Shown: positions 1-11,024 of the stretch, piece by piece
Layout of the letters: every line of letters begins with the position of its first letter
Position numbering within the stretch: the stretch's first letter is position 1
DNA from: Paracoccaceae bacterium
Lineage (GTDB): Bacteria; Pseudomonadota; Alphaproteobacteria; Rhodobacterales; Rhodobacteraceae
Assembly (NCBI GenBank): GCA_012103375.1
Contig: WLWX01000001.1
Location: forward strand, 3,142,492-3,206,491
Direction: 5' to 3'
DNA: 64,000 bases
Made by a program: the position numbers and the translations under genes
The notes under the pieces: model-generated
The model's input: the letters and a program-made list of their open reading frames with translations, nothing else
What the model was told of the DNA's origin: nothing
Database searches by the model: none

Positions 1-394
1 TGAACGTGAAATCCTGCGCGGCGGCCACGATCGGTGTGCGCCCCATCTCGCCTTCGACAACCAGCATCGCCTCGGCCTCGCCCGTCGATTTGCGGGCGTC
101 TTTCATCCGTTGCGGATAGGCCTTCTGGTCGCGGAAATGCAGCGGGTCTGCCAGCGGTTCGGGGACTTTGACCTCGACAAAGACGCCGCCGTCGAACAGG
201 GCCGTGAACCGGTCCCGGGGCAGCAATTGCATGTGATGATCGCAGTTGGTGCAGACATGCTGGCTGTCGTGCAATTCGCGGTGGAACAGCATGGTGCCGC
301 ATTCGGGACATTTGCTCCACAAGTTCTCTGGCACCTCGCGGCGCGAAAACAGAGAGTTGATCTTGGGCCGGACGTAATTCGAAATCCAGTTCAT
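1..394 (-). CDS. accD: Acetyl-CoA carboxylase carboxyltransferase subunit beta (partial)
   Basis: Reads right to left and runs off the left edge, so only about the first 131 residues are present. The start MNWISNYVRPKI is typical of AccD, and a four-cysteine zinc ribbon is visible (C29, C32, C48, C51 in CPEC and CTNC). The enzyme transfers CO2 from carboxybiotin to acetyl-CoA, the second half-reaction of malonyl-CoA synthesis in the cytoplasm. The partner genes accC and accB lie far away at about 34-35.8 kb, the usual split arrangement. The CPBP gene ends 64 bp upstream on the same strand. Confidence 0.95.
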   Translation of the reverse strand, partial: MNWISNYVRPKINSLFSRREVPENLWSKCPECGTMLFHRELHDSQHVCTNCDHHMQLLPRDRFTALFDGGVFVEVKVPEPLADPLHFRDQKAYPQRMKDARKSTGEAEAMLVVEGEMGRTPIVAAAQDFTF

Positions 395-458
395 CGGCTG
401 GGCTGCCCCTGCAATTTGGTCTGATCGATGACTTAGGCGCAGGCGCGCGCAAATGCAA

Positions 459-1382
459 TCAGCGCCGCACCGCGCGCCGACACAGGACCCAGGCCAGGAC
501 TGTCGTGACAAGATCGATGGCGAATGTACTGGCGAGCGGGGCGTCATTAATGCTGTAGGGCGTCAGGTAGAGCGCCAGCCCCGGTTTTGTCCCCTCGGTC
601 GACAGGATCAGGATCGCCAGAGCGTTGTTGGCAAAATGAAACCCCCAGGCCGCGCCGATACTGCCCGACACGCGGGTCAGATCTGCTGCCGCCAGCCCGA
701 ATGCCGTCGCCCAGATTACCACCATCCAGCGGCTGAATGGTGCGACCTCGGGCTGATAATGCAACGCTCCGAAGGCAATCGCGGTCACGGACATCCAGAC
801 CCAGGGCCTGGCGAACCGTGCCGCCAATTGCTGCGCCAGATAGCCGCGAAAGGCGATTTCTTCGGCGCCGGTCTGCAACAGGATGCCCGCCACCGAAAGC
901 GGCAGGAGCGTGATCCAAATCTGCGGCGGGACATTCGGGATCGCGTCAAAGCTGGCCGACCAGACGCCCAGCGACAGCGCCATGATCGCCGCGACGATCA
1001 GGCCCGTCACACAAAAATCCCGCGCCGCCAAACGCATTGGCCCGATCACGGATAGGAACGCCCGTTTGTGCAGAATTCTGGCCGCCAGCATCGGCCCCAG
1101 TGCCATTCCGGCGAATGTCAGCATCAGAAACAAGGTCCCTGCCGGGCTGAGCGCATTGACGAGTTGATCCATCCAATCGTTGAATGCGCCCGCACCGACG
1201 ATCCAGAACACCACACCGATCTGCAATGCGACCAGCAGCACCATCGTCGCCGCGATCAGGAGAATTCCAAGAATCAGCCGCCATAGTTGCGGATAGGCGC
1301 GGGCCGGGGCGATGAAAGCCTCGAATACGCCCCGATTTGTCGGCGTAAGGGTTTGGGGCGGGTCTTCTGGCGTGGCGTACAT
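459..1382 (-). CDS. CPBP family intramembrane metalloprotease
   Basis: A 307-residue polytopic membrane protein with about eight hydrophobic segments. It carries the three CPBP (Abi/CAAX protease-like) motifs: EExxxR at E174-E175-R179, FxxxH with H208, and HxxxN at H249-N253, expected to form the glutamate/histidine metal site inside the membrane. The start at 1382 (MYATPEDP) was chosen because the in-frame extension further upstream looks like non-coding sequence and no good ribosome site supports it. The substrate is unknown; family members process prenylated proteins or bacteriocin-like peptides. It is co-directional with accD and divergent from ilvD across a 212-bp gap. Confidence 0.85.
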   Translation of the reverse strand: MYATPEDPPQTLTPTNRGVFEAFIAPARAYPQLWRLILGILLIAATMVLLVALQIGVVFWIVGAGAFNDWMDQLVNALSPAGTLFLMLTFAGMALGPMLAARILHKRAFLSVIGPMRLAARDFCVTGLIVAAIMALSLGVWSASFDAIPNVPPQIWITLLPLSVAGILLQTGAEEIAFRGYLAQQLAARFARPWVWMSVTAIAFGALHYQPEVAPFSRWMVVIWATAFGLAAADLTRVSGSIGAAWGFHFANNALAILILSTEGTKPGLALYLTPYSINDAPLASTFAIDLVTTVLAWVLCRRAVRR

Positions 1383-1594
1383 GGGGAGCTGCCTGTGTTT
1401 CACGGCACAGGTTAGACAGGGCGCGCCCGGGGATGCAATCTGAACACGCAGGCTTTGCGCGTGGCAAATGCCGGTTGCTTCTTGGTCTGTGGCGCATCGC
1501 AGCCTGGATGCACCCGGCCCAAACGCACCTTGTATCACGGGGGGTCGCACACTATTCCCAATGGCGATCAACACGATGCACGTGCGAGGACCAG

Positions 1595-3358
1595 ATGCTG
1601 AAGAACAAGACCGACAAATCCAACCTGCCCAGCCGCCATGTGACCGAAGGCCCCGCGCGTGCGCCGCACCGGTCGTATTTCTATGCGATGGACCTGACTG
1701 AAGAGCAGATCAATCAACCCTTCATCGGCGTTGCGACCTGCTGGAACGAGGCTGCGCCCTGCAACATCGCGCTGAACTGGCAGGCGCAATCGGTGAAGAA
1801 GGGCGTGTTGGCGGCCAATGGCACGCCGCGCGAATTCACCACGATCACCGTGACCGATGGCATTGCGATGGGGCATGAAGGCATGCGGTCTTCACTGGCC
1901 AGTCGCGAAGCGATTGCCGACACTGTGGAGCTGACCATGCGCGGCCATTGCTATGACGCGATTGTCGGGCTGGCGGGTTGCGACAAGTCGCTGCCGGGGA
2001 TGATGATGGCGATGGTGCGGCTGAACACGCCCTCGGTCTTTATGTATGGCGGTTCGATCCTGCCGGGCAAAGTGCCCGAAGGCGCCGATGTTCCGGCTGA
2101 ATTTGCGAACCGTGATCTGACGGTTCAGGACATGTTCGAAGCGGTCGGACGCTATCAGGCGGGTGAGGTTTCGGACGCCGAACTTGCCATTCTGGAACGC
2201 GTTGCCTGCCCCAGTGCCGGGGCCTGTGGTGGTCAGTTCACCGCCAACACCATGGCCTGCGTGAGTGAGGCGATTGGCCTGGCACTGCTGAATTCCTCCG
2301 GTATGCCGGCGCCTTATGAAAGCCGCGGCGAATACGGCGTTGCCTCGGGTCAGGCGGTGATGAACCTGCTGGATAAAAACATCCGCGCGCGGGACGTGGT
2401 AACCCTGAAATCGCTGGAAAACGCCGCGCGTGTCGTCGCGTGTACGGGCGGGTCGACCAATGCGGGCCTGCACCTGCCCGCCATTGCACATGAGGCCGGG
2501 ATTGATTTCACGCTTCAGGACGTTTGCGAGATCTTCCGCGACACGCCCTATTTCGTCGATATGAAGCCGGGCGGGCAGTATGTGGCCAAAGACCTTTATG
2601 AGGTGGGCGGCGTGCCGGTGGTGATGAAGGAATTGCGCAAGGCGGGTCTGATGCACGAAGACTGCATGACAGCCTCGGGCCGGACCATGGGGGAAGAGCT
2701 GGACCGCGTGACTGGCGAGGCTGATGGCCGCGTCATCCACTCGGTCGCTAATCCGATCACCAAGACCGGCGGTGTGGTCGGGTTGATGGGCAATCTGGCC
2801 CCCGATGGGGCCATCGTGAAGGTCGCCGGGATGAGTGAGGAACAGCAGGTCTTCACCGGCCCGGCCCGCGTGTTTGAATGCGAAGAGGATGCGTTCGAGG
2901 CCGTTAAAGCACGCACCTACGAAGAAGGTGAGGTTCTGGTGATCCGCAACGAAGGCCCCGCCGGAGGGCCGGGGATGCGCGAGATGCTGGCGACCACCGC
3001 CGCCCTGTCCGGGCAGGGCATGGGCAAGAAAGTCGCGCTGATCACTGACGGGCGATTCTCGGGCGCCACACGCGGTTTCTGCGTTGGGCATGTCGGGCCA
3101 GAGGCGGCGCATTGCGGGCCAATCGCATTGGTGGAAAATGGTGACATGATCACCATCGACGCGATCAAGGGTGAGATTTCGGTGGATGTCAGCGACGCCG
3201 ACATGGCCAAGCGGAAAGAGGCCTGGGGTGGTGCGCGCGAAACCATCTATGCCTCGGGCGCGTTGTGGAAATATGCGCAGCTTGTCGGGCCGACGCGACA
3301 GGGCGCCGTGACCCATCCGGGGGCCGAGGCCGAGCGTCACGTCTATATGGACCTGTAA
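1595..3358 (+). CDS. ilvD: Dihydroxy-acid dehydratase
   Basis: A 587-residue IlvD/Edd-family enzyme that dehydrates 2,3-dihydroxy-3-methylbutanoate (or -pentanoate) to the 2-keto acid, the penultimate step of valine and isoleucine synthesis. The Fe-S cysteines are visible at about C49 (VATCWNE), C129 (GCDKS) and C211 (GACGG). The C-terminal half has the usual [15 protein letters not shown] signature. The ATG at 1595 is preceded by a GAGGA ribosome site; upstream in-frame sequence is not conserved-looking. The downstream DUF6478 gene begins 12 bp after the stop and may be co-transcribed. Confidence 0.96.
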   Translation: MLKNKTDKSNLPSRHVTEGPARAPHRSYFYAMDLTEEQINQPFIGVATCWNEAAPCNIALNWQAQSVKKGVLAANGTPREFTTITVTDGIAMGHEGMRSSLASREAIADTVELTMRGHCYDAIVGLAGCDKSLPGMMMAMVRLNTPSVFMYGGSILPGKVPEGADVPAEFANRDLTVQDMFEAVGRYQAGEVSDAELAILERVACPSAGACGGQFTANTMACVSEAIGLALLNSSGMPAPYESRGEYGVASGQAVMNLLDKNIRARDVVTLKSLENAARVVACTGGSTNAGLHLPAIAHEAGIDFTLQDVCEIFRDTPYFVDMKPGGQYVAKDLYEVGGVPVVMKELRKAGLMHEDCMTASGRTMGEELDRVTGEADGRVIHSVANPITKTGGVVGLMGNLAPDGAIVKVAGMSEEQQVFTGPARVFECEEDAFEAVKARTYEEGEVLVIRNEGPAGGPGMREMLATTAALSGQGMGKKVALITDGRFSGATRGFCVGHVGPEAAHCGPIALVENGDMITIDAIKGEISVDVSDADMAKRKEAWGGARETIYASGALWKYAQLVGPTRQGAVTHPGAEAERHVYMDL

Positions 3359-3370
3359 GGCGCGACGGCG

Positions 3371-4348
3371 GTGGGGACCGGCCTCAGACAGGTGGTGTCA
3401 CGGCGCGTTTTGGCGCGCTGGGCACGCGCTGCTGATGCCGCACCGACGATGCCGCTGGGCCGATTGTGTTGAAAAACTCCGTTTTAGGGCCTGAACGATG
3501 ATTTTTCTTTCCATGCAGCCCGATCCTAAATTTTTGGCGCGGGGGTCGGCCCAAATCGCCTACATGCGCTCACGCGCAGCCATGCGCTGTCTCGTGGTCA
3601 AAGCTTTCCGACTATTTCGCTTCATAGGTTTTCGCAAGAAATCCGCGACGCTCTGATTTCGGAGTTTTTCAACACAATCGGCCGATTGCGGTTGTTGCGC
3701 GCGCTGGCACAGGAATTGCGCGTGCGGCTGGACCGGCTGATCACCAGCGCCGATGCGCGTCTGGGGGGCGTTGCGTCCTCGCCGATTTCGGCCCCGCTCA
3801 ACACCGATTGGACCTGGCGTCCGGCTGCATGGAGCGTTCCGATCCGGCCCGCGACCCTTGGCGAAGTGCGCGACAAGACCGCCTTCGGCCCCGAGGTGAC
3901 GGTTTTCCACGATGCGCAGCTCTCCAACATCCTGTTGCGCCAGACAGCAGAAAATGGCCCCGAAGCGACGGCCCCGTTTCACCTCTCAGTCGCGGCATTC
4001 GACTTTGACGGAACCTATCTGTCGCTGGTCTTTGATCTGCCCGAGGCGGCGACCGCCGGGTTAAACCGGCGCTATGTTCTGCGCATGGTCCCGACGATCG
4101 AGGCCGAGCACCCGACCGAGGTTTTTGCCCGCCTCAACATCATCCACGGCCCGAACACCGAACATATCGTCCGTGAAATTCCGATGGCGGCGGCGGATAA
4201 AGCGGTGGAATTCGATCTGGCCTATACCAAGGTCAACGAAAAACGGGTGGACCGGCTTTGGCTGGACTTCATCATCGGTCAGCCGCGCATGAACCGGGTC
4301 ACGATCCGCGATCTGACCTTCAGTCGCCGACCGCGCGCCGAATTGTGA
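3371..4348 (+). pseudogene. DUF6478 family gene interrupted by a 218-bp MITE
   Basis: Removing the insertion at 3462-3679 and one 4-bp target copy (222 bp in all) restores a single frame from a GTG at 3371 to the stop at 4348. The result resembles the Rhodobacteraceae-restricted DUF6478 family: an Arg/Leu-rich N-terminal helix, then a region ending in MNRVTIRDLTFSRRPRAEL. As it stands, translation from 3371 hits TGA at 3470, nine bases into the element. A TTG at 3686 could restart a 220-residue product lacking the N-terminal helix. Function is unknown. The 381-bp gene downstream starts 8 bp after this stop. Confidence 0.8.
3462..3679 (+). mobile_element. 218-bp MITE, copy 1
   Basis: Non-coding element bounded by perfect inverted repeats (GATTGTGTTGAAAAACTCCG and its complement). 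It is flanked by GGCC on both sides, a likely target duplication. It matches copies at 8125, 29173 and 56946 base for base as far as I can compare by eye. It is inserted inside the DUF6478 gene. Confidence 0.9.
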
Positions 4349-4356
4349 GGGGGGAC

Positions 4357-6829
<2,473 letters not shown>

Positions 6830-6871
6830 AGATGCCTTGCAAGGGATCGCAGCATCCCACAGGGTCGCGGA

Positions 6872-7783
6872 ATGGTTTTCAGCAGCATTCTTGTAGGGTT
6901 GGTCCCCAGTTTCCTGATGGTCATTCTGGGCCGCTTCGTGCGCGGGCGATTGTCAGCCAACGCATGGCAGGGGCTGGATAAGCTGAACTTCGAAGTTCTG
7001 TTTCCGGCGCTGTTGTTCACCGCTGCAGCCTCGCGACCCATTGATCCGGCAAAGGTGGCGACAATCGGTCCCGCGGTTTGGCTGATTCTGTTTCTTGGGC
7101 TGGTCGCAGGCTATGGGGCGCGACGATTTGGGCCGTCTGCATTCCTCGATTTCGCAGGGTCCTGGCAATGCGCGTGGCGGTTCAACACCGCGATGGGCTT
7201 TGTGGCGGTGGCGACGCTGACCAAGGCGGACACCGCGTTGATGGCGGTTGTGGCCGGGCTGGCGGTGCCGGTGGCGAATGTGTTCGCCGTTTCCGCGCTG
7301 GGTCGGGGCAGCCATCTTGGGCTTTCCGGCACGTTGCACAAAATCGCCCTGAACCCGTTCCTTCTGGCCAGTCTTGCGGGGGTTCTTGTCGGGCTGTCAG
7401 GACTGCAGATTCCCGGGCTGATCCTGGCCCCGCTGCAACTGCTGGCGCAGGCGGCGATTCCGATTGCGCTGATATCGGTTGGGGCGACCATGAATTGGGG
7501 CGCTCTGGCGAAGTTGAACCTGTTTTCGGCCACAATCACGGCAACCAAGCTGATCCTGCTGCCACTGGCGGCATGGGCGGTTGCCATGACGCTTGGCATG
7601 CAGGGCGCGACCCCGTCTGTGCTGGTGGTGTTTGCGGCCCTTCCGACCGCTTCTGCGGCGCATGTTCTGGCCGCAGGATTCGGCGCCGACCGGACGCTTG
7701 CGGCCACATTGGTTGCGCAGTCCACCTTGCTGGCCGCCATATCACTGCCACTATGGATCATGCAGATAGAGTTAAGTTTTTAG
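6872..7783 (+). CDS. AEC family (auxin efflux carrier-like) transporter
   Basis: A 303-residue integral membrane protein with about ten hydrophobic segments and the split five-plus-five layout of AEC/MdcF-type carriers. The N-terminal half includes LNFEVLFPALLFTAA. The C-terminal half includes the gly/ala-rich FAALPTASAAHVLAAGFGAD, which matches the conserved second crossover region. Family members move malonate, malate or other organic anions; the substrate here cannot be read from sequence. An IS1182-like element is inserted 85 bp downstream. Confidence 0.85.
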   Translation: MVFSSILVGLVPSFLMVILGRFVRGRLSANAWQGLDKLNFEVLFPALLFTAAASRPIDPAKVATIGPAVWLILFLGLVAGYGARRFGPSAFLDFAGSWQCAWRFNTAMGFVAVATLTKADTALMAVVAGLAVPVANVFAVSALGRGSHLGLSGTLHKIALNPFLLASLAGVLVGLSGLQIPGLILAPLQLLAQAAIPIALISVGATMNWGALAKLNLFSATITATKLILLPLAAWAVAMTLGMQGATPSVLVVFAALPTASAAHVLAAGFGADRTLAATLVAQSTLLAAISLPLWIMQIELSF

Positions 7784-7938
7784 GCAAAAATCTGGTTTCC
7801 ATTCCCAAGACAGTCGCACCAGCACCCTCGTATTGTCGGGCAATCTCCGCAATTCCGCCTAAGTTCGGATACTGTTGAAGAAGTCGATGTTTTGGTCGGC
7901 GCGTTGTTGAGCGAGAGGCGGCCGCGCGCCGTTTTCTT

Positions 7939-9532
7939 TCACGTTGGCACTGTTGCTGGCACCAACTTCGCCAGTTTCCGGAGGTTTTGAGCTGTTGCTG
8001 CGAGTTGGAACTGTTCGGTTGCGCCTTTGGGTCCTCGAAGCCGCATCATCTGCACGCCGATGTATCGTTTCAGGTGGGCAAAGAGCATTTCAACCTTCCG
8101 CCTTTGGATGAACGACGTCATGTAGATTGTGTTGAAAAACTCCGAAATCAGAGCGTCGCGGATTTCTTGCGAAAACCTATGAAGCGAAATAGTCGGAAAG
8201 CTTTGACCACGAGACAGCGCATGGCTGCGCGTGAGCGCATGTAGGCGATTTGGGCCGACCCCCGCGCCAAAAATTTAGGATCGGGCTGCATGGAAAGAAA
8301 AATCATCGTTCAGGCCCTAAAACGGAGTTTTTCAACACAATCATGTAGGCATCTGTTTTTCGGATATCGCGAGCGACGTCTCGGGCGGCTTCGTGAACGG
8401 ACCGCATAAGGCGTCTGCCGTCGTCCTTCGGACAGCATTGCGACTTCAGAGGGCATGCGTCGCAATCGTGCTTTGAGGCTCGGTATCTGATGAACCCGTC
8501 TTTGCTGCCATTGGGCTTTCGCGGTTTTGAGAAGTTCCGCCGATATGTTTGCAAGGCTTTGCCGGTCGGGCAAGTATAGCTGTCGGTCGCCGGGTCGTAG
8601 ACAAAGTCTTCGCGTGAGAATGTGCCGTCAGTTCGTTTTGACTTATCCCAGACCGGAATGTGGGGTTCGATTTGACGTTCGTCCACAAGCCAGCCCAACA
8701 TCTCGGCTGATCCGTAACCCGTATCACCCACAAGCTTGTCAGGTTTGATGCCAAACCGCTCATGTACACGATCGATCATCTCCCTTGCTGCCCGCGCCTC
8801 TGCAGGCCGGATCGGAGCCGTCGGCTCGACGTCCACGATGACTGCATTATCCAAATCGACCATATAGTTAGTGGAATAGGCAAAGTAGGCGGCTCCCCCG
8901 TCAGCCCCAGTCCAACGCGCTGCTGGATCAGCCGGTGAGATGTATTTGGGGACGACCTTGGTCGCAGCACCGAAGGCCACATCATCCAGCGTCTCGAGAT
9001 ATTCGTCGACGGCACGGGACGTCAGATCTGCTGGCAGTCCGTCTTTGCTTTCAACGCCGCGCGTCTGGTTTGCATTCGCGGGGATCAGACTGGCATCAAC
9101 ACCAAAGCTGTGGCCGCCAACCAGCCCCTCATCCATGCAGCGCTGCAAAACGACCTCGAACAAATGTCGGAACAAACCGCTCTCGCGGAAACGGCCATGC
9201 CGGTTCTTAGAGAATGTCGAATGGTCGGGCACTGGATCAGCCAAATCAAGCTTACAAAACCAACGATACGCCAGATTGACATGAACCTCTTCGCAAAGCC
9301 GTCGCTCGGAACGGATGCCCTGACAATAGCCCAACAACAGCATGCGGATCATCAGTTCAGGATCAATCGAAGGGCGGCCATTGGCACTGTAGTATGAAGC
9401 GAGCAAGGGGCGCACACCTGTCAGATCAAGGAAGCGATCAATTCCCCGGACGGGATGATCCTTCGGCACAAAACTCTCGATCGAGAACTCATAGAACAGC
9501 GCGCCTTGCGCAACTTGCCTTGGACCCATCAT
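7939..9532 (-). pseudogene. IS1182-family transposase, split by MITE copy 2
   Basis: The DDE transposase starts at 9532 (MMGPRQVAQGALFYEF) and runs to KTDAYM, where the element at 8125-8342 interrupts it. The C-terminal 60 residues (MTSFIQRRKVEMLFAHLKR to VPATVPT) resume beyond the insertion and end at 7939. The CxxC-containing insert typical of this family is present (CDACPLKSQC). Removing 218 bp plus the 5-bp ATGTA duplication rejoins the frame exactly. The resident copy cannot make a full-length enzyme. Confidence 0.9.
8125..8342 (-). mobile_element. 218-bp MITE, copy 2 (inside IS1182 transposase)
   Basis: Same element as at 3462 but in inverse orientation. The flanking target duplication is ATGTA. 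Its terminal repeat (GATTGTGTTGAAAAACTCC) resembles the ends of the IS it sits in (GATACTGTTGAAAAAGTCC). Confidence 0.9.
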
Positions 9533-9654
9533 CGCCGAACCCTCCACCCTCAAAACAAGTGAATCAGAGCGTGCGCGGCCAATCAACGGACTTTTTCAAC
9601 AGTATCTTCGCGGCCATACCATTGGGAACTGGGGGCGCATTAGCGAGTACTGCA

Positions 9655-10560
9655 ATGGATAGACTGACTGAAATGGAAGCCTTTGCGACGGTTGTGGACC
9701 AAGGTGGGTTCACAGATGCCGCGCGAAAAATGGGGATCTCCAAATCTGCCGTGTCCAAACACGTTTCTTCGCTTGAAGCGCGCCTTGGCGCACGGCTGCT
9801 GAACCGCACCACCCGCCGGGTTTCGCCGACCGAGATCGGGCTGGTGTACTATGACCGTGCCCGCCGGGTGCTGAATGACGCGGGCGAAGCGGATTCGCTG
9901 GTCACGGCGATGCAATCGGCCCCGTCCGGGCTGCTGCGCATTTCGGTCGCAACCGACTTTGGAGCCAACCACCTCAGCCCGGTGATCGGAGAGTTCTTGC
10001 AGTCCTATCCCGACATCACCGTCAACATGGTGCTGAACAACCGGTACGTCGAGTTGATCTCGGAAGGGTTCGACATGGCCGTCCGGATCGGAGAATTGGA
10101 AGATTCGACGCTGCGCGCGCGAAAGCTGACCGAAACGACGCGACGGATGATTGCCGCGCCGAGTTATTTTGAGGCGTATGGCCGCCCCAAGAAAATTGAC
10201 GATCTGAACGAACACAAGCTGCTGCATTATTCCAATCAGGCCAATGCCGCCGTGTGGAAACTGACCGCGCCATCGGGTGAGAAACGTCAGGTGCGCACCG
10301 CCGGGTGGCTGACGGTCAATGACGGGCAATCGCTTCTGAATGCTGCCATTTCGGGCCTTGGGATCGCCTATCTGCCGTCTTTCCTGTACGAGGATGCCAT
10401 GGCCGAAGGCCTGGTCGAAGAGGCGATTCCCGATCTTCCCATCGAAACGCAGGGTATCTATGCGGTCTATCCGCCGGGCCGGTTCACCCAGCCCAAGGTC
10501 CGCGCTTTCATCGACTTCCTGGTCGGCGCATTTTCGGAACAGAAATCCGTGGCCGCCTGA
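9655..10560 (+). CDS. LysR family transcriptional regulator
   Basis: A 301-residue regulator. The N-terminal winged helix-turn-helix lies at about residues 1-60 (FTDAARKMGISKSAVSKHVSSLE), followed by a periplasmic-binding-like effector domain. The C-terminus matches the CrgA/DsdC-like subgroup that often regulates neighbouring oxidoreductase or efflux genes. The start at 9655 (MDRLTEMEAF) is standard; in-frame sequence further upstream belongs to the IS1182 end. The IS end lies only about 50 bp before the start, so the native promoter has probably been replaced or split from its original target gene. Confidence 0.9.
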   Translation: MDRLTEMEAFATVVDQGGFTDAARKMGISKSAVSKHVSSLEARLGARLLNRTTRRVSPTEIGLVYYDRARRVLNDAGEADSLVTAMQSAPSGLLRISVATDFGANHLSPVIGEFLQSYPDITVNMVLNNRYVELISEGFDMAVRIGELEDSTLRARKLTETTRRMIAAPSYFEAYGRPKKIDDLNEHKLLHYSNQANAAVWKLTAPSGEKRQVRTAGWLTVNDGQSLLNAAISGLGIAYLPSFLYEDAMAEGLVEEAIPDLPIETQGIYAVYPPGRFTQPKVRAFIDFLVGAFSEQKSVAA

Positions 10561-10581
10561 GCGGGCGAGCGGAATTCAAAC

Positions 10582-10743
10582 CTAATACGCCATCGCCCCC
10601 TGGATGAGCGGCAACAGGGCTGACGCGATCACGCCGACGACCGCGCCAATTCCCAATCGCACTGGCAGTGCGCCAAGTTTCGGCCCGGCTGCGCCCAAAA
10701 GGCCGCATACGATGGCGTAAAAGCCCATAGTGATCGGTTCCAT
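10582..10743 (-). CDS. Small conserved membrane protein
   Basis: A 53-residue protein, MEPITMGFYAIVCGLLGA to LLPLIQGAMAY. It has two hydrophobic helices separated by a short basic loop (PKLGALPVRLG). Codon use is typical of the genome and the length is right for a two-helix membrane protein. It is convergent with the LysR gene (22-bp gap) and divergent from the caspase-like gene. The function is unknown; a similar small gene beside a caspase-like gene is, to my recollection, recurrent in Rhodobacteraceae, but that needs checking. Confidence 0.65.
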   Translation of the reverse strand: MEPITMGFYAIVCGLLGAAGPKLGALPVRLGIGAVVGVIASALLPLIQGAMAY

Positions 10744-11024
10744 GTTGCGACGATACCATGCGACCGGGATTTGTGAAGCCTGCGGCATCATCAACAATGT
10801 GCAATTGCACCTGACTTTGGCGGGTGATCGGCGGCAAAATGACTGTCCGCTTGGAAACCGCCGCCCAAGATGCCACGATACGGGGGCAAATGGTTCTCGA
10901 ACACGCTCAAAAAAATGCGCGGTGCAGTCGAACTGGTGCGGCCGGGGGATGCCTCCGGGACGGATTGGTGATCGAGGATTTTTGGGAGAATCGACTAACA
11001 CCGCGTCGCCGAAGGGAGGCGACC

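Larger units (their letters stand above)
7868..9606 (-). mobile_element. IS1182-like insertion sequence carrying a nested MITE
   Basis: Imperfect terminal repeats are visible: GATACTGTTGAAGAAGTC on the left and the complement of GATACTGTTGAAAAAGTCC on the right. They enclose one transposase gene on the minus strand. Without the nested 218-bp element and its 5-bp duplication the IS would be about 1.5 kb, normal for IS1182. No unambiguous target duplication is seen. It lies between the AEC gene and the LysR gene, about 50 bp from the regulator's start. Confidence 0.85.

Noticed and set aside
1892-3340. A 482-codon frame opposite ilvD
   Set aside because: His/Arg-rich antisense shadow; ilvD carries all its conserved cysteines in the other strand.
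8125-8342. Short proteins encoded inside the 218-bp MITE (for example MKRNSRKALTTRQRM)
   Set aside because: The frames are short, basic and bounded by the element, with no ribosome site; repeated identity reflects the mobile DNA, not a gene.
10744-11024. A coding extension of the caspase-like gene to 10824
   Set aside because: The in-frame extension has no signal-peptide logic and GGAGG precedes the ATG at 11025, followed directly by a clear signal peptide.
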